Below, piece by piece: positions 42,170-51,401 of a stretch of DNA of 64,000 nt (positions are counted from its first letter, which is position 1; every line of letters starts with the position of its first letter). Source of the stretch: Glutamicibacter sp002979865 (GTDB taxonomy: Bacteria; Actinomycetota; Actinomycetes; Actinomycetales; Micrococcaceae); contig NZ_CP188297.1 in NCBI RefSeq assembly GCF_050030965.1, positions 2,914,001-2,978,000 of the forward strand, written 5' to 3'. The notes beneath the pieces were generated by a model. It was not told the origin of the DNA and searched no databases. It worked only from the letters and a program-made list of their open reading frames with translations. The position numbers and the translations under genes are program-made.

Positions 42170-42211
42170 AGCTGGAACTCCTTTGCTGCTGATGGGTGGG
42201 TGGGGCGTTGG

Positions 42212-43450
42212 CTAGTCTTGGGAACGCCAGTCATCCGGGAGGATGTGGTCCAGCACGTCATCCACGGTGATGGCCCCTACAAGCCGGCCTTCCTTGTTGG
42301 TCACGCCTACGCTGGTGAGGTTGTAGGTGGCCAAATGGCGAACCACTTCGGTGATGTTGGCCAGATCCGACATGGGCTCCAGCTCCGTATCAAGGATATC
42401 GCCCAGCGGCTCCGGGGGAGCGGCACGCAGCAGCGCCTGGATGTGGACTTGGCCCAGGTAGCGTCCCGTGGGCGTCTCCAGCGGCGGGCGCACCACATAT
42501 ACGGTCGAAGCAAGCGCCGGGCTCAATTCCTCCAGGCGCACCGAGGCCAGGGCTTCAGCGACCGTGGATTCAGGGGTGAGAATCACCGGAACCGGGGTCA
42601 TGATCGACCCGGCGGTACCTTCCGGGTAGGCGAGCAAGCGGCGGACATCCTTGGCCTCTTCCTCGTTCATCAGATCCAGCAGCTGGTGCTTGGTCTCTTC
42701 GCTGACTTCAGCCAGAAGGTCGGCCGCGTCATCCGGGTCCATTTCCTCAAGCACGTCCGCGGCACGTTCCAGGCCCAGGGCGGAGAGGATCTCCACCTGC
42801 TCGCGGTCCGGAAGTTCCTGGAGCACGTCGGCCAGGCGCTCATCTTGCAGATGGGCCGCGATTTCCAGGCGGCGCTTCTCATTCATTTCATGCAGGGCGT
42901 CAGCAAAGTCGGCAGGCTTCATCTCATCGTGGGCGGCCACGAAGGTGTCAGCGGACTGCGGTTCATTCTTCGAACCGTGGCTGACCTCGTCCCAGGAGAC
43001 CAGCACCTTGTTGCGGCGGCGCGAACGCAGTCCCAGCAAATTGGCCGTCGGTTCTCCACGCTGGACATAGTATTCGTTGATTTCCCAGTCCCCGCGACGG
43101 GTCTGCGCCAAACCGATGTCCTCGATGACACCGCGACCGGAACCATCAACGAAGGTGATGGTGCGGTCGAACATTTCGGCGACAACCAGAATTTCCTGGC
43201 CGCGCTGCTGGAAGCGGCGCATGTTCACCAGGCCGTTGCAGATCACCTGGTTGGCTTCCATGGACTGGATGCGGGTCATCGGAACGAACACCCGCCGTTT
43301 GCCGGGGACCTCGACGACCAAGCCCACGCAGGCGGCGGGTTTCTTGGGGCCGCGGGAGACCACCACGACATCGCGCAAGCGGCCTAAGCGGTCGCCCAAG
43401 GGGTCAAAGACATCAAGCCCGAGCAGCCGGGCGACGAAGATTTTAGACAC
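42212..43450 (-). CDS. PRC-barrel/MgtE_N/CBS protein without channel domain
   Basis: A 412-residue protein. Residues 1-95 form a PRC-barrel-like domain (VARLLGLDVFDPLGDRLGRLRDVV), about 175-275 an MgtE N domain (LADVLQELPDREQVEILSALGLERAADVLEEMDPDDAADLL), and 280-410 a CBS pair (SIMTPVPVILTPESTVAEAL, LTSVGVTNKEGRLVGAITVDDVLDHIL). No transmembrane region follows, so it is not a magnesium channel; it is likely a regulatory Mg/adenosine sensor. I prefer the GTG at 43450, 12 bases after AGGAGG; GTG 43462 would touch that site. Confidence 0.87.
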   Translation of the reverse strand: MSKIFVARLLGLDVFDPLGDRLGRLRDVVVVSRGPKKPAACVGLVVEVPGKRRVFVPMTRIQSMEANQVICNGLVNMRRFQQRGQEILVVAEMFDRTITFVDGSGRGVIEDIGLAQTRRGDWEINEYYVQRGEPTANLLGLRSRRRNKVLVSWDEVSHGSKNEPQSADTFVAAHDEMKPADFADALHEMNEKRRLEIAAHLQDERLADVLQELPDREQVEILSALGLERAADVLEEMDPDDAADLLAEVSEETKHQLLDLMNEEEAKDVRRLLAYPEGTAGSIMTPVPVILTPESTVAEALASVRLEELSPALASTVYVVRPPLETPTGRYLGQVHIQALLRAAPPEPLGDILDTELEPMSDLANITEVVRHLATYNLTSVGVTNKEGRLVGAITVDDVLDHILPDDWRSQD

Positions 43451-43594
43451 TTGTGCGCTCACCCTCCTAGACTATCGCGTTTCAGCCCCGTTCCCGGTGT
43501 GCAAAGCCACAGGGCCAGTGCTGTTTCTTTCACCCTCAGCGATAGTTGCTTCACAACTAGGCAGGCTCACAGTAAACCTGTGCACAATATAGTT

Positions 43595-44452
43595 ATGACC
43601 TCGCCTCATGGAGTAAATTCGATTAGCACCAGCGGCCTGCCGCGCGGAGAACTGCTTGGACGTTACACCAGCTATCTCGACGCGCAGAAGCTCGTGGATT
43701 ACCTGGCCGATAATGATTTCCCGGTCGCCGCGGTAAGCATCGTCGGCAATGACGTACGCACCGTGGAGCGAGTCACCGCGAAACTTTCCTACCCGCGCGT
43801 GGCGCTGGCTGGCGCGGCCCAGGGCGGCATGATGGGCCTGTTTGTCGGCCTGCTCCTGACCCTCTTCGGCGGTGGCGGCAACGGGCTGTACCAGATTCTC
43901 TCCGCCATCGGCCTGGGCATGGCTATTTGGATGATCGCCGGCGTGATCAGCTATTCGACCCGTCGCGGCAAGCGCGATTTCGCGTCCTCCAGCCAGTTCG
44001 TGGCCACCAGCTTTGACGTGGTGGTGGATTTCGAGCATGCGCAGTCGGCCCGCATCCTGGCCTCCAAGCTGCCCATGCGTCCGCAGCAGGCACCTGCGCA
44101 ACCAGTTGCCCAAGCCCCGCAGCAGCAGCCTGCCGCAGCTGCCGCACCGTCGGCCCAGGCAGCCGCCGCAGTGCCGGCCACGCCTGCGCAGCCGGCCGCC
44201 GAGGAAGAGCGCAGCTCGCAGTTCCCCGACCTGCCCGATGGGCGTCCCCGCTATGGCGTGCGCGTCAACGAAGCCAAGCCAGCTGCGCCAGTTGAGCCGG
44301 TCGAGCAGCCAGCCAAGGACGAAGCGCAAGCACCGGCCGCCGAGGCCAAGGACACGCAGGACCTGTCGCAGGTAGAGCCGCGAGTGGATACTTCGCAGCA
44401 GCCTCAGGCCCCGGTCCAGGAACCAGCGCCTCGCAAGGATCCTGAAGCATAG
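43595..44452 (+). CDS. General stress protein 17M-like membrane protein
   Basis: A 285-residue protein. The N-terminal 60 residues match the YflT/GSP17M domain (LLGRYTSYLDAQKLVDYLADNDFPVAAVSIVGNDVRTVERV). Two membrane helices follow (LAGAAQGGMMGLFVGLLLTLF and ILSAIGLGMAIWMIAGVIS). The C-terminal 140 residues are low-complexity Ala/Pro/Gln/Glu with a YGVRVNEA core and probably unstructured. ATG at 43595; upstream frame belongs to nothing. Function unknown, but this domain is stress-induced in Bacillus. Confidence 0.82.
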   Translation: MTSPHGVNSISTSGLPRGELLGRYTSYLDAQKLVDYLADNDFPVAAVSIVGNDVRTVERVTAKLSYPRVALAGAAQGGMMGLFVGLLLTLFGGGGNGLYQILSAIGLGMAIWMIAGVISYSTRRGKRDFASSSQFVATSFDVVVDFEHAQSARILASKLPMRPQQAPAQPVAQAPQQQPAAAAAPSAQAAAAVPATPAQPAAEEERSSQFPDLPDGRPRYGVRVNEAKPAAPVEPVEQPAKDEAQAPAAEAKDTQDLSQVEPRVDTSQQPQAPVQEPAPRKDPEA

Positions 44453-44470
44453 GGACCAGCTAGGCCAAAG

Positions 44471-44514
44471 AAAGGCATGGGCGCAGTTACCTCGGTAACT
44501 GCGCCCATGCCTTT
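44471..44514. terminator. Bidirectional terminator
   Basis: A 21-bp perfect stem (44471-44491 and 44494-44514) with a two-base gap lies between the convergent stress-protein and aminopeptidase genes. The stem ends in AAA/TTT on both strands. Confidence 0.93.
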
Positions 44515-44538
44515 CGCTGGTTAACGCTGCGGGACGAA

Positions 44539-46086
44539 TTAGCCGCGCAACCTAGCCATCCACGCTTCAACTTCCTCAGGCTTGCGTGGCAGGGCAACGC
44601 TCAAGTTCTCGGCGCCATCGGCGGTGACCAGGATGTCATCCTCGATGCGCACGCCCAGGCCGCGGTACTCCTCGGGGATCGCCAGATCCTCGTCCTTGAA
44701 GTAGAGTCCGGGCTCGATGGTGAAGACCATGCCCTCCTCCAGCTCGGCATCCAGGTACAGCTCGGCGCGTGCCTGGGCGCAGTCGTGCACGTCCAGACCG
44801 AGATGGTGGCTGGTGCCATGCGGCATCCAGCGGCGGTGATGCTGCCCCTCTGGATCCATGGCTTCTTCCACAGATACCGGCAAGATGCCCCACTCGGAGA
44901 GCCGCTCAGCCAAAACGCGGGTAGCCACCAGATGCAGGTCGCGGAACTTCAGGCCCGGCTTGGCCGCAGCGAAGGCGGCATCGGCGGCATCCAGCACGGC
45001 CTGGTAGACCTTGCGCTGCACCTCGGTGTACTTGCCGGACACCGGCAGCGAGCGGGTGATGTCTGCGGTGTACAGGGATTCGGCCTCGACACCTGCATCC
45101 AGCAGCAGCACCTCGCCCTGCTTGACGGTTCCGGTGTTGCGGATCCAGTGCAAGATGGTGGCGTTGTTGCCCGAGGCGGCGATGGTGTCGTAGCCCAGCT
45201 CGTTGCCTTCAAGCCGGGCGCGGGCGAAGAACGCGCCTTCGACAACGCGTTCGCCGCGTTCGTGCGCGACGGCCTTGTCCAGGTTGCGCACCACGTCTTC
45301 GAAGCCGTTGATGGTCGCGGCAACCGACTTGCGCAGTTCGGCGATTTCGTACGCGTCCTTGACCAGACGAAGCTCGGAAACGAACTCGGCCAGCTCGGTA
45401 TCCAGGGCATCGCTGGCTTCCAGGTCCTGGCCGGTGTTGATGCGCGAGGTATCCACCAGCGCCTCGATGTTCAGATCCACCTCGCGCACCAGACGGATGC
45501 GGATGCCGCCCAGGGCCTGCGGGCCGGAATTCTTGGTGATCGCGATTTCCAGCTGTTCCAACGAATCGGTGGGCATCCCGGTGCGCGCCGACAGCGAGGA
45601 CAGGGTTGGGCGCGGGCCCACCCAGAATTCGCCGGAACGCGAATTCAAATAGAAATCGGTGGTGTCGCGGCCGGCCATCGGCGCGAAATACAGGGTGGAA
45701 ACGTGGTTGGAGCCGTGCTCGCCCACGCCGTCATCGGTCGGTTCCATGACCAGTACGGCATCGGGCTCGTGGTCGACGCCCAGGCCGGTCAGGTGGGCGA
45801 ACGCAGAATGAGGGCGGAAACGGTAGTCCGTGTCGTTGGAGCGGACCTTGAGCGGGCCTGCCGGAATGACGATGCGCTCACCGGGGAAATTCTCCGAGAG
45901 CTTGGCACGGCGAGCGGCTGCGTAGCTGGCAGCGGCATCTTGTTCTGGCAGATCAGAAGTGTCTTGCGCCCACGAGGAGGCCATGAAGTCCTGGAATGCC
46001 TTGGACGTTGGACGCTGGGAACGGTTGTTCACGCGGTCTTCCAACGGCTGATCAGTGCTTGGTGCAGATGAATCTTGATTGGTCAT
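44539..46086 (-). CDS. pepP: Xaa-Pro aminopeptidase (aminopeptidase P family)
   Basis: A 515-residue M24B metallopeptidase that removes N-terminal residues before proline. Metal ligands are visible in order: LLLDAGVEAESLYTADITR (two aspartates), GTSHHLGLDVHD (histidine), TIEPGLYF (glutamate) and GVRIEDDILV (glutamate). The N-terminal 180 residues form the creatinase-like domain. The ATG at 46086 is 65 bases from the divergent PHP gene. Confidence 0.95.
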   Translation of the reverse strand: MTNQDSSAPSTDQPLEDRVNNRSQRPTSKAFQDFMASSWAQDTSDLPEQDAAASYAAARRAKLSENFPGERIVIPAGPLKVRSNDTDYRFRPHSAFAHLTGLGVDHEPDAVLVMEPTDDGVGEHGSNHVSTLYFAPMAGRDTTDFYLNSRSGEFWVGPRPTLSSLSARTGMPTDSLEQLEIAITKNSGPQALGGIRIRLVREVDLNIEALVDTSRINTGQDLEASDALDTELAEFVSELRLVKDAYEIAELRKSVAATINGFEDVVRNLDKAVAHERGERVVEGAFFARARLEGNELGYDTIAASGNNATILHWIRNTGTVKQGEVLLLDAGVEAESLYTADITRSLPVSGKYTEVQRKVYQAVLDAADAAFAAAKPGLKFRDLHLVATRVLAERLSEWGILPVSVEEAMDPEGQHHRRWMPHGTSHHLGLDVHDCAQARAELYLDAELEEGMVFTIEPGLYFKDEDLAIPEEYRGLGVRIEDDILVTADGAENLSVALPRKPEEVEAWMARLRG

Positions 46087-46151
46087 GTTCCAAGTGTGTC
46101 ACCATCAGCTGTATCCCAGCAAAGAATCAGCGCAGGGGATAACCTAGGCAT

Positions 46152-46997
46152 ATGCGAATCGACCTGCACACCCACTCCAATGTGTCCGACGGAACTGAAA
46201 CTCCGGCCGAGCTCATGCGCGCCGCTTCGGTTGCGGGCCTGGATGTCGTGGCGTTGACAGATCATGACCAGACCACCGGTTGGGCCGAAGCCGCGGCGCA
46301 AGCCGGGAAGCTGGGACTGGGATTCATACCGGGCATGGAAATCACCTGCCAGGATACCCACGGCATCAGCGTGCATCTGCTCAGCTACCTGCATGACCCC
46401 ACCTACCAGCCGCTGCTCGATGAGCTGGATATTGCGCTGAACTCGCGGATCGTTCGTGCCCGCCGCATTGTCGACCTGCTGGCCGAGGACTATCCGATCA
46501 GCTGGGATCTGGTGGGGGAGCATTGCCTGCCGGGTTCAACCGTGGGCCGCCCGCATATTGCCGATGCGCTGGTGACTGCGGGGGTGGTGGATAACCGCAA
46601 TGAAGCGTTCGCCAACATCCTCTCCTCGCGTTCGCGCTACTACGTTTCGCATCCAGCGGTGAATCCTGCCACTGCGGTGCAATTGGTGCGGGAAGCCGGT
46701 GGCGTTCCGGTGTTCGCGCATCCCAAGGCCTCTGCACGCGGACGGGTAGTTCCCGATTCCACCTTCTACGAGATGATCGATGCCGGGCTAGCGGGGGTCG
46801 AAGCGCACCACCGGGACAATACCGCCGAGGGAAAGGCCTGGTTGCTCAAGCTGGCCGCCGATCGCGATCTGATTGTCACCGGATCTTCCGACTACCACGG
46901 CACCGGAAAGCTGAACCGGCTCGGCGAGAATCTCACCGAGCCGGAAATGCTGCATAGGATTATTGCCCAGGGGACCGGAACTCAAGCCTCGATATAG
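46152..46997 (+). CDS. PHP-domain phosphoesterase
   Basis: A 281-residue metal-dependent phosphoesterase of the PHP (polymerase and histidinol phosphatase) superfamily. MRIDLHTHSNVSDG, ALTDHDQTTGW, EITC and HPKASARGR with SSDYHGTGKL provide the four metal-binding motifs. Related proteins are YciV/TrpH, which act on 3',5'-nucleotides or short RNA. ATG at 46152. Its last 16 bases overlap the convergent DNA methyltransferase gene. Confidence 0.92.
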   Translation: MRIDLHTHSNVSDGTETPAELMRAASVAGLDVVALTDHDQTTGWAEAAAQAGKLGLGFIPGMEITCQDTHGISVHLLSYLHDPTYQPLLDELDIALNSRIVRARRIVDLLAEDYPISWDLVGEHCLPGSTVGRPHIADALVTAGVVDNRNEAFANILSSRSRYYVSHPAVNPATAVQLVREAGGVPVFAHPKASARGRVVPDSTFYEMIDAGLAGVEAHHRDNTAEGKAWLLKLAADRDLIVTGSSDYHGTGKLNRLGENLTEPEMLHRIIAQGTGTQASI

Positions 46998-47893
46998 CTG
47001 GTGCTTCCAGGCAAACGAGCCTTCATCACCTCGATGGCCTCGGGGTTCTGGTCAATCAGCACATACTGGCGTCCCAGCTTCGCGGACACCGCACCGGTGG
47101 TGCCTGAGCCGGCAAAGAAGTCCAGCACCCAATCGCCGGGGCGCGACGACGCGGCCACAATCCGGCGCAGCACGCCTTCGGGCTTCTGCGTCGGGTAGCC
47201 GGTCTTTTCCTTGCCGGTCGGCGAGACGATGGTGTGCCACCAGACATCGGTCGGCAACTTGCCCAGGGCGCGCTTCTCCGGGGTGACCAGGCCGGGAGCC
47301 ATATACGGCTCGCGGTCCACCTCAGCCGAATCGAAGTGGTACTTCTTCGGATCCTTCACGTAGACCAGGATGGTGTCGTGCTTGGCCGGCCAGCGGCTCT
47401 TGGCGCGGGCACCATAGTCGTAGGCCCAGATCAGTTCGTTCAGGAAGCAGTCCCGGCCGAAAATCCCATCGAGCAGCACCTTCACGTAGTGCACCTCGCG
47501 GTAGTCGAGGTGCACATAGAGCGTGCCGTCCTCGGCCAGCAGGCGGTGGGCCTCGCGTAGCCGCGGCTCGATGAAGCTGAGGTAGTCGTCGAAGGTATCG
47601 TGATACGAACGGGCGATCCCCAGCTCGGTGTTGTACTCGCGTCCCTTGAATCCGGTGCGGTCGCCTTCGCCTTCGGCAGCGCGAACCATGGTGCGCTGGG
47701 CACGGGTCTGCTTGCGCCCGGTGTTGAACGGCGGGTCCACATAGATCAAGGTGAAGCTTTGATCGGGCAGGGTGCCAAGGATGGAGAGGTTATCACCGTG
47801 ATACACGGTATTACCCGAAGCTGGAACGACGGATGCCGGAGCATCCTGCGTTCCAGCGTCGGGCAAAGCTGGTTCTTCGGGTAGAGCGAGCAC
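46982..47893 (-). CDS. Orphan DNA adenine-type methyltransferase
   Basis: A 303-residue site-specific DNA methyltransferase of the N6-adenine/N4-cytosine beta class: motif IV DPPFNTG (D53) comes before motif I VLDFFAGSGTTG (near 265). Motif DPPF is usual for N6-adenine. No restriction endonuclease, specificity subunit or helicase of a restriction system lies nearby, so it is an orphan, perhaps with an epigenetic role. GTG start at 47893. It is followed by a 16-base tail overlap with the PHP gene and lies downstream of the DEAD helicase with a 51-base gap. Confidence 0.9.
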   Translation of the reverse strand: MLALPEEPALPDAGTQDAPASVVPASGNTVYHGDNLSILGTLPDQSFTLIYVDPPFNTGRKQTRAQRTMVRAAEGEGDRTGFKGREYNTELGIARSYHDTFDDYLSFIEPRLREAHRLLAEDGTLYVHLDYREVHYVKVLLDGIFGRDCFLNELIWAYDYGARAKSRWPAKHDTILVYVKDPKKYHFDSAEVDREPYMAPGLVTPEKRALGKLPTDVWWHTIVSPTGKEKTGYPTQKPEGVLRRIVAASSRPGDWVLDFFAGSGTTGAVSAKLGRQYVLIDQNPEAIEVMKARLPGSTSYIEA

Positions 47894-47944
47894 CGCTGGT
47901 GTAGGTTCCTTTCGGAAAAGTTGGCTGACCGGTTGGACTGGGGA

Positions 47945-49570
47945 TTAGTCCTGGCCGCCTGCTTCGGTGCTGCGGGTGCGGCGGCGCGGACGGCGTCGGC
48001 GGGCAGCGGATGCGCCCTCGGTCGCCTCCTGCTCCCCGCCGGAAGCATGGGTTTCGCGGTGGCGCTCGTTTTCGCGTGCCGGACGGTCCTGCTTGCCCTT
48101 GGAGTGGCCGTGGCGTGCGCCCTCCTGCTCGGCGCCGGAGTCCTGCGCACCGCGCTGCTGGGTCTGCTCGCCGTTCACGGTGCGGGTGCGGGTACGCGAA
48201 TTGCTGCGGCGGCGCGGGGTGCGCGCCGAATCCTCGCGGCGTGGCGAGCCATCGCCCTCAGCTGCCGCGGTCTTCTTGGCACGCTGCAAGCGGCCCTTGG
48301 TGCCCTTGGGGATTCCCAAGTCGGCGAAGAAATGCGGCGAGGACGAGTAGGTCTCTACCGGCTCGGGAACGTTCAGGCCCAGCGCCTTGTTGATCAGCGA
48401 CCAGCGGGGCACCGAATCCCAATCCACGAAGGTGACCGCAATACCGGTGTTGCCGGCACGACCGGTACGGCCTACGCGGTGCAGATAGGTGTTCTCATCA
48501 TCCGGGCACTGCAGGTTGACCACGTGGGTGACGTCATCCACGTCGATGCCGCGGGCCGCGACATCGGTAGCTACCAGGATGTCGACCTTGCCGGCGCGGA
48601 AGGCCTTCAAGGCCTGCTCGCGGGCGCCCTGGCCCAGATCGCCGTGCAGCGAACCGGCGTTGAAGCCGCGGTCCACCAGCTCATCGGACAGCTTGGCAGC
48701 CGAGCGCTTGGTCTGGGTGAAGATGATGGTCTTGCCGCGGCCCTCGGCCTGCAGCAGGCGGGCCACCATCTCGTCCTTGTCCATGTTGTGCGCGCGGTAG
48801 ACCAGCTGGCGGATGTTGCGCTTGGTCAGCGAGTCATCATCGCCGGGATCCTGGGCGCGGATGTGGGTGGGACGGGTCATGTAGCGGCGGGCCATGGTGA
48901 TCACGGCGCCGGGCATGGTGGCGGAGAACAGCATCGCCTGGCGTACCGGCGGCAAGGCGGCCAGAATGCGCTCGACATCGGGCAGGAAGCCCAGGTCCAG
49001 CATCTCGTCGGCCTCATCCAGTACCACGGTGCGAACCTGCTTGAGGTTCAGCACGCGCTGGCGGTTCAGGTCGATCAAGCGGCCCGGGGTGCCGACAATC
49101 ACGTCGGTGCCGGCCTTCAGGGCATTGATCTGCTCTTCGTAGGGGCGGCCACCGTAGATGGTGGTGATCGAGATGTTCGAGTGCTTCGACGCCTGGGCCA
49201 GGTCGGCGCCGACCTGGATGGCCAGCTCGCGGGTCGGGGCCACGATCAGTGCCTGCGGGGCACCGGGGAATTCAAGATCCCCGTAGCCCTTGTCGCCTTC
49301 GCGGATCACGCGCTGCAGGGCAGGGATGCCAAAGCCCAGGGTCTTGCCGGTGCCGGTCTTGGCCTGGCCGATGATGTCGTTGCCGCCCAGGGCAACTGGC
49401 AGGGTCAGGGCCTGGATGGGGAACGGGTACTCGATCCCGGCTTCCGAAAGCGAAGCAACGATGTCTTCGCGAACCTTCAAATCGGCAAAGCTCTGCTTGA
49501 TCGGCTCTGCGATGGTTGGCTCATTGTCTTGTGGTTCGGCCACTGGGGCCGAAAGCGTCGTGTCAGTCAC
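47945..49570 (-). CDS. DEAD-box RNA helicase
   Basis: A 541-residue helicase. Motifs in order: Q motif near YPFPIQ, AKTGTGKT (70-77), PTRELA, DEADEMLD, SATMP, IIFTQTKRSA and HRVGRTGRAG. The C-terminal 110 residues are rich in Arg, Glu and Gly and probably bind RNA. It is likely a ribosome-assembly or mRNA-decay helicase, in keeping with the RNB ribonuclease just upstream. GTG start at 49570. Confidence 0.94.
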   Translation of the reverse strand: MTDTTLSAPVAEPQDNEPTIAEPIKQSFADLKVREDIVASLSEAGIEYPFPIQALTLPVALGGNDIIGQAKTGTGKTLGFGIPALQRVIREGDKGYGDLEFPGAPQALIVAPTRELAIQVGADLAQASKHSNISITTIYGGRPYEEQINALKAGTDVIVGTPGRLIDLNRQRVLNLKQVRTVVLDEADEMLDLGFLPDVERILAALPPVRQAMLFSATMPGAVITMARRYMTRPTHIRAQDPGDDDSLTKRNIRQLVYRAHNMDKDEMVARLLQAEGRGKTIIFTQTKRSAAKLSDELVDRGFNAGSLHGDLGQGAREQALKAFRAGKVDILVATDVAARGIDVDDVTHVVNLQCPDDENTYLHRVGRTGRAGNTGIAVTFVDWDSVPRWSLINKALGLNVPEPVETYSSSPHFFADLGIPKGTKGRLQRAKKTAAAEGDGSPRREDSARTPRRRSNSRTRTRTVNGEQTQQRGAQDSGAEQEGARHGHSKGKQDRPARENERHRETHASGGEQEATEGASAARRRRPRRRTRSTEAGGQD

Positions 49571-49834
49571 GATGTCTTTGTTCTCGTTTCATGTGGGCAC
49601 GGTACCTGCTCCATTCCGGCTTGCAACAAGCCAGGAGCATGCGGATACCGCACGAATCCAGCGGAGCCGATCGCTACTTTCACGTTAGGTGGCTTGGTCA
49701 AGCACCTGCGGGATGGCGGCCGCTGGGAAGTCGCCATAAAACTGTTTCATCTATCAGCCCATTGCGATCGGGCATCCTATTTACTAATAGGCCAAGCATA
49801 GCCGGTTTTGCCCGGAAACCCGGGTTTAGGAGTC
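49571..49834. other. Gap between RNB ribonuclease and helicase
   Basis: 264 bases without a gene. It contains a small CCTATT-TACT-AATAGG hairpin (49776-49791) and a 12-bp palindrome AAACCCGGGTTT. It should carry the helicase promoter (leftward) and could include a weak terminator for the ribonuclease. Confidence 0.4.
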
Positions 49835-51280
49835 TCAGGCCACGATTTCGAAGCTGATCTTGCGGGCCACGGGATCAGCTTGGACCAGCTTTACGCGCAC
49901 CAAGGTGCCCGGCTGGGCGGAACCGGAAAACTCTCCGGTGACCGGTTCATCGGCCAGCTGCAGCACTCCGGGACGAATCTTTCCATCTTCCTTTTGCTCG
50001 GCTGACTTCAGCACGATGGCTTGGAATTCTTCCCCGACACGTGTTTTGAGCACATAGGCTTCGAGCAGGTCGACGGCCGCATTGTTCACCCGGTTGGCGG
50101 CAATGCTGCTGGTACGCATCAGCCCGGGCAGCTCTTCCAGGGCCGAGGCGAGCTGCTCGGGGATCGGTTGGCCGGTGGAAAGCAGGTGGCAGGTGAGCAG
50201 CACGAAGCGGTCCACGAGCCGGCGCAGCGGCGCGGTGGTGTGCGCGTAGGGTGCCGCCAGTGCCGCTTGGATCAGTTCCTCTTCGGGCTGCCCGGCTATG
50301 ACCCGGTAGTCCGCACCGCGGAACAGCGCGGCGGCACGATGCATGATCACCAGTTGCTTCGGGTCGCTGACATCCAATGCATGCAGGTACTGCCCATAGC
50401 TTTGCGTTGCGTCCCACGGCGTGCCCAGCAACTGGGTCTGGGTGCGGAATTCCTGCTGGTCCGCTTCATCCGGTGCGGGCATGGTGCGCAGGATGCCCAC
50501 ACCGGCCTCGAGCATGATGCGGGCCGCGGCTATGCCGGTGAGCAGGGAAATCTGCGCGTTGTGCCCTTCCAGGGGCAGCGGGGTGCGGCTGACCAGCTTG
50601 TAGCCGTCGCCTGCTTCTTCAATTTCCTGGTCCGGCAGGTTCAATGAGGCGCCGCCGCGCAGTTGCTCCTGCAGCAGGCGCGCAGCACCGATTTCGGCGA
50701 GCAATTCCAGCTGCTCATCGGGTTCCCCCGAATCCAGCCGGGCCTGGGCGGAGGCGTAGTCGAGCTGGGCGCGGGAACGGATGCGCGCGCGGTTCAGCTG
50801 GACCTCGCCCAGGGCGCCATCGGCATCCAGGGAAATTTTCCAGTGGAAGGCCGGCCGGTCCTGGTCTGGCAGCAGCGAGCCCTGGTCTTCGGAAATCAGG
50901 GGCGGGTGCAAGGTGATCTTGCGGTGCGGCAGGTAATAGGTCTGACCGCGTTGGCGGGCCACCTGGTCCAGCTGGCTGCCCAAGGTCACGAACGCGGGAA
51001 CGTCCGCGATCGCATAGTGCACGGTATAGCCCTGGCCGTTTCGTTCAAGGAACATCGCCTGGTCGAGATCGGTGGCGCCGAGCGGGTCAATGGTGAAGAA
51101 CGGGATGCCGGTGGCGTCTTCTTCGGGGTGCTGGACCTGGGCTACCGCCAGTTCCGCGGCTTTCAGGGTTTGCTCGTCGAAGGGTGCCGGTACCTCGAAC
51201 TCTGCTTCAAGGCCGAGCAGTAGCTGGGCCAGCGAGTTGGCGGGAACCGGGCGGGGGCTGCGGATTCTTCGTTCAGTCAC
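49835..51280 (-). CDS. RNB-domain ribonuclease (RNase II/R family)
   Basis: A 481-residue 3'-5' exoribonuclease. The active-site aspartates lie in TIDPLGATDLDQAMF (near 65-79); HYAIADVPAFV and the TTAPLRRLVDRFV helix are conserved. A short S1-like segment closes the protein (GTLVRVKLVQADPVARKISFEIV). It is shorter than RNase R, as usual for the actinobacterial form. GTG start at 51280. Confidence 0.92.
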   Translation of the reverse strand: MTERRIRSPRPVPANSLAQLLLGLEAEFEVPAPFDEQTLKAAELAVAQVQHPEEDATGIPFFTIDPLGATDLDQAMFLERNGQGYTVHYAIADVPAFVTLGSQLDQVARQRGQTYYLPHRKITLHPPLISEDQGSLLPDQDRPAFHWKISLDADGALGEVQLNRARIRSRAQLDYASAQARLDSGEPDEQLELLAEIGAARLLQEQLRGGASLNLPDQEIEEAGDGYKLVSRTPLPLEGHNAQISLLTGIAAARIMLEAGVGILRTMPAPDEADQQEFRTQTQLLGTPWDATQSYGQYLHALDVSDPKQLVIMHRAAALFRGADYRVIAGQPEEELIQAALAAPYAHTTAPLRRLVDRFVLLTCHLLSTGQPIPEQLASALEELPGLMRTSSIAANRVNNAAVDLLEAYVLKTRVGEEFQAIVLKSAEQKEDGKIRPGVLQLADEPVTGEFSGSAQPGTLVRVKLVQADPVARKISFEIVA

Positions 51281-51334
51281 CCCTTAGCAATACCATGACT
51301 CGGTGAGTCAAATCACCATTTGGGCGAAGAAATA

Positions 51335-51362
51335 GCCGGTTTCGCTTCTAAGCGAAACCGGC
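51335..51362 (-). terminator. Terminator after DUF3107
   Basis: GCCGGTTTCGCTT and AAGCGAAACCGGC pair perfectly (13 bp) around CT; on the minus strand TATTTCTT follows. Confidence 0.85.
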
Positions 51363-51401
51363 CACCAGCTGCCGAAGCGATGCCTCGGCGCGCAACAAGC
51401 T

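Noticed and set aside
41576..43387. A 603-codon open frame on the plus strand
   Set aside because: It runs opposite the DUF1003 and MgtE_N/CBS genes and shows no recognisable domain.
42212..43450. A magnesium channel MgtE
   Set aside because: The membrane domain is absent; only the regulatory parts are present.
46982..47893. A restriction-modification system
   Set aside because: Only the methyltransferase is found; neighbours are a helicase of RNA type and a PHP hydrolase, not restriction parts.
47921..49801. A 626-codon open frame on the plus strand
   Set aside because: It mirrors the DEAD-box helicase gene, which has all its motifs on the minus strand.
49803..49832. Palindrome AAACCCGGGTTT as terminator of the ribonuclease gene
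   Set aside because: A palindrome of 12 bases with no loop and no U tract is too weak to call as a terminator.
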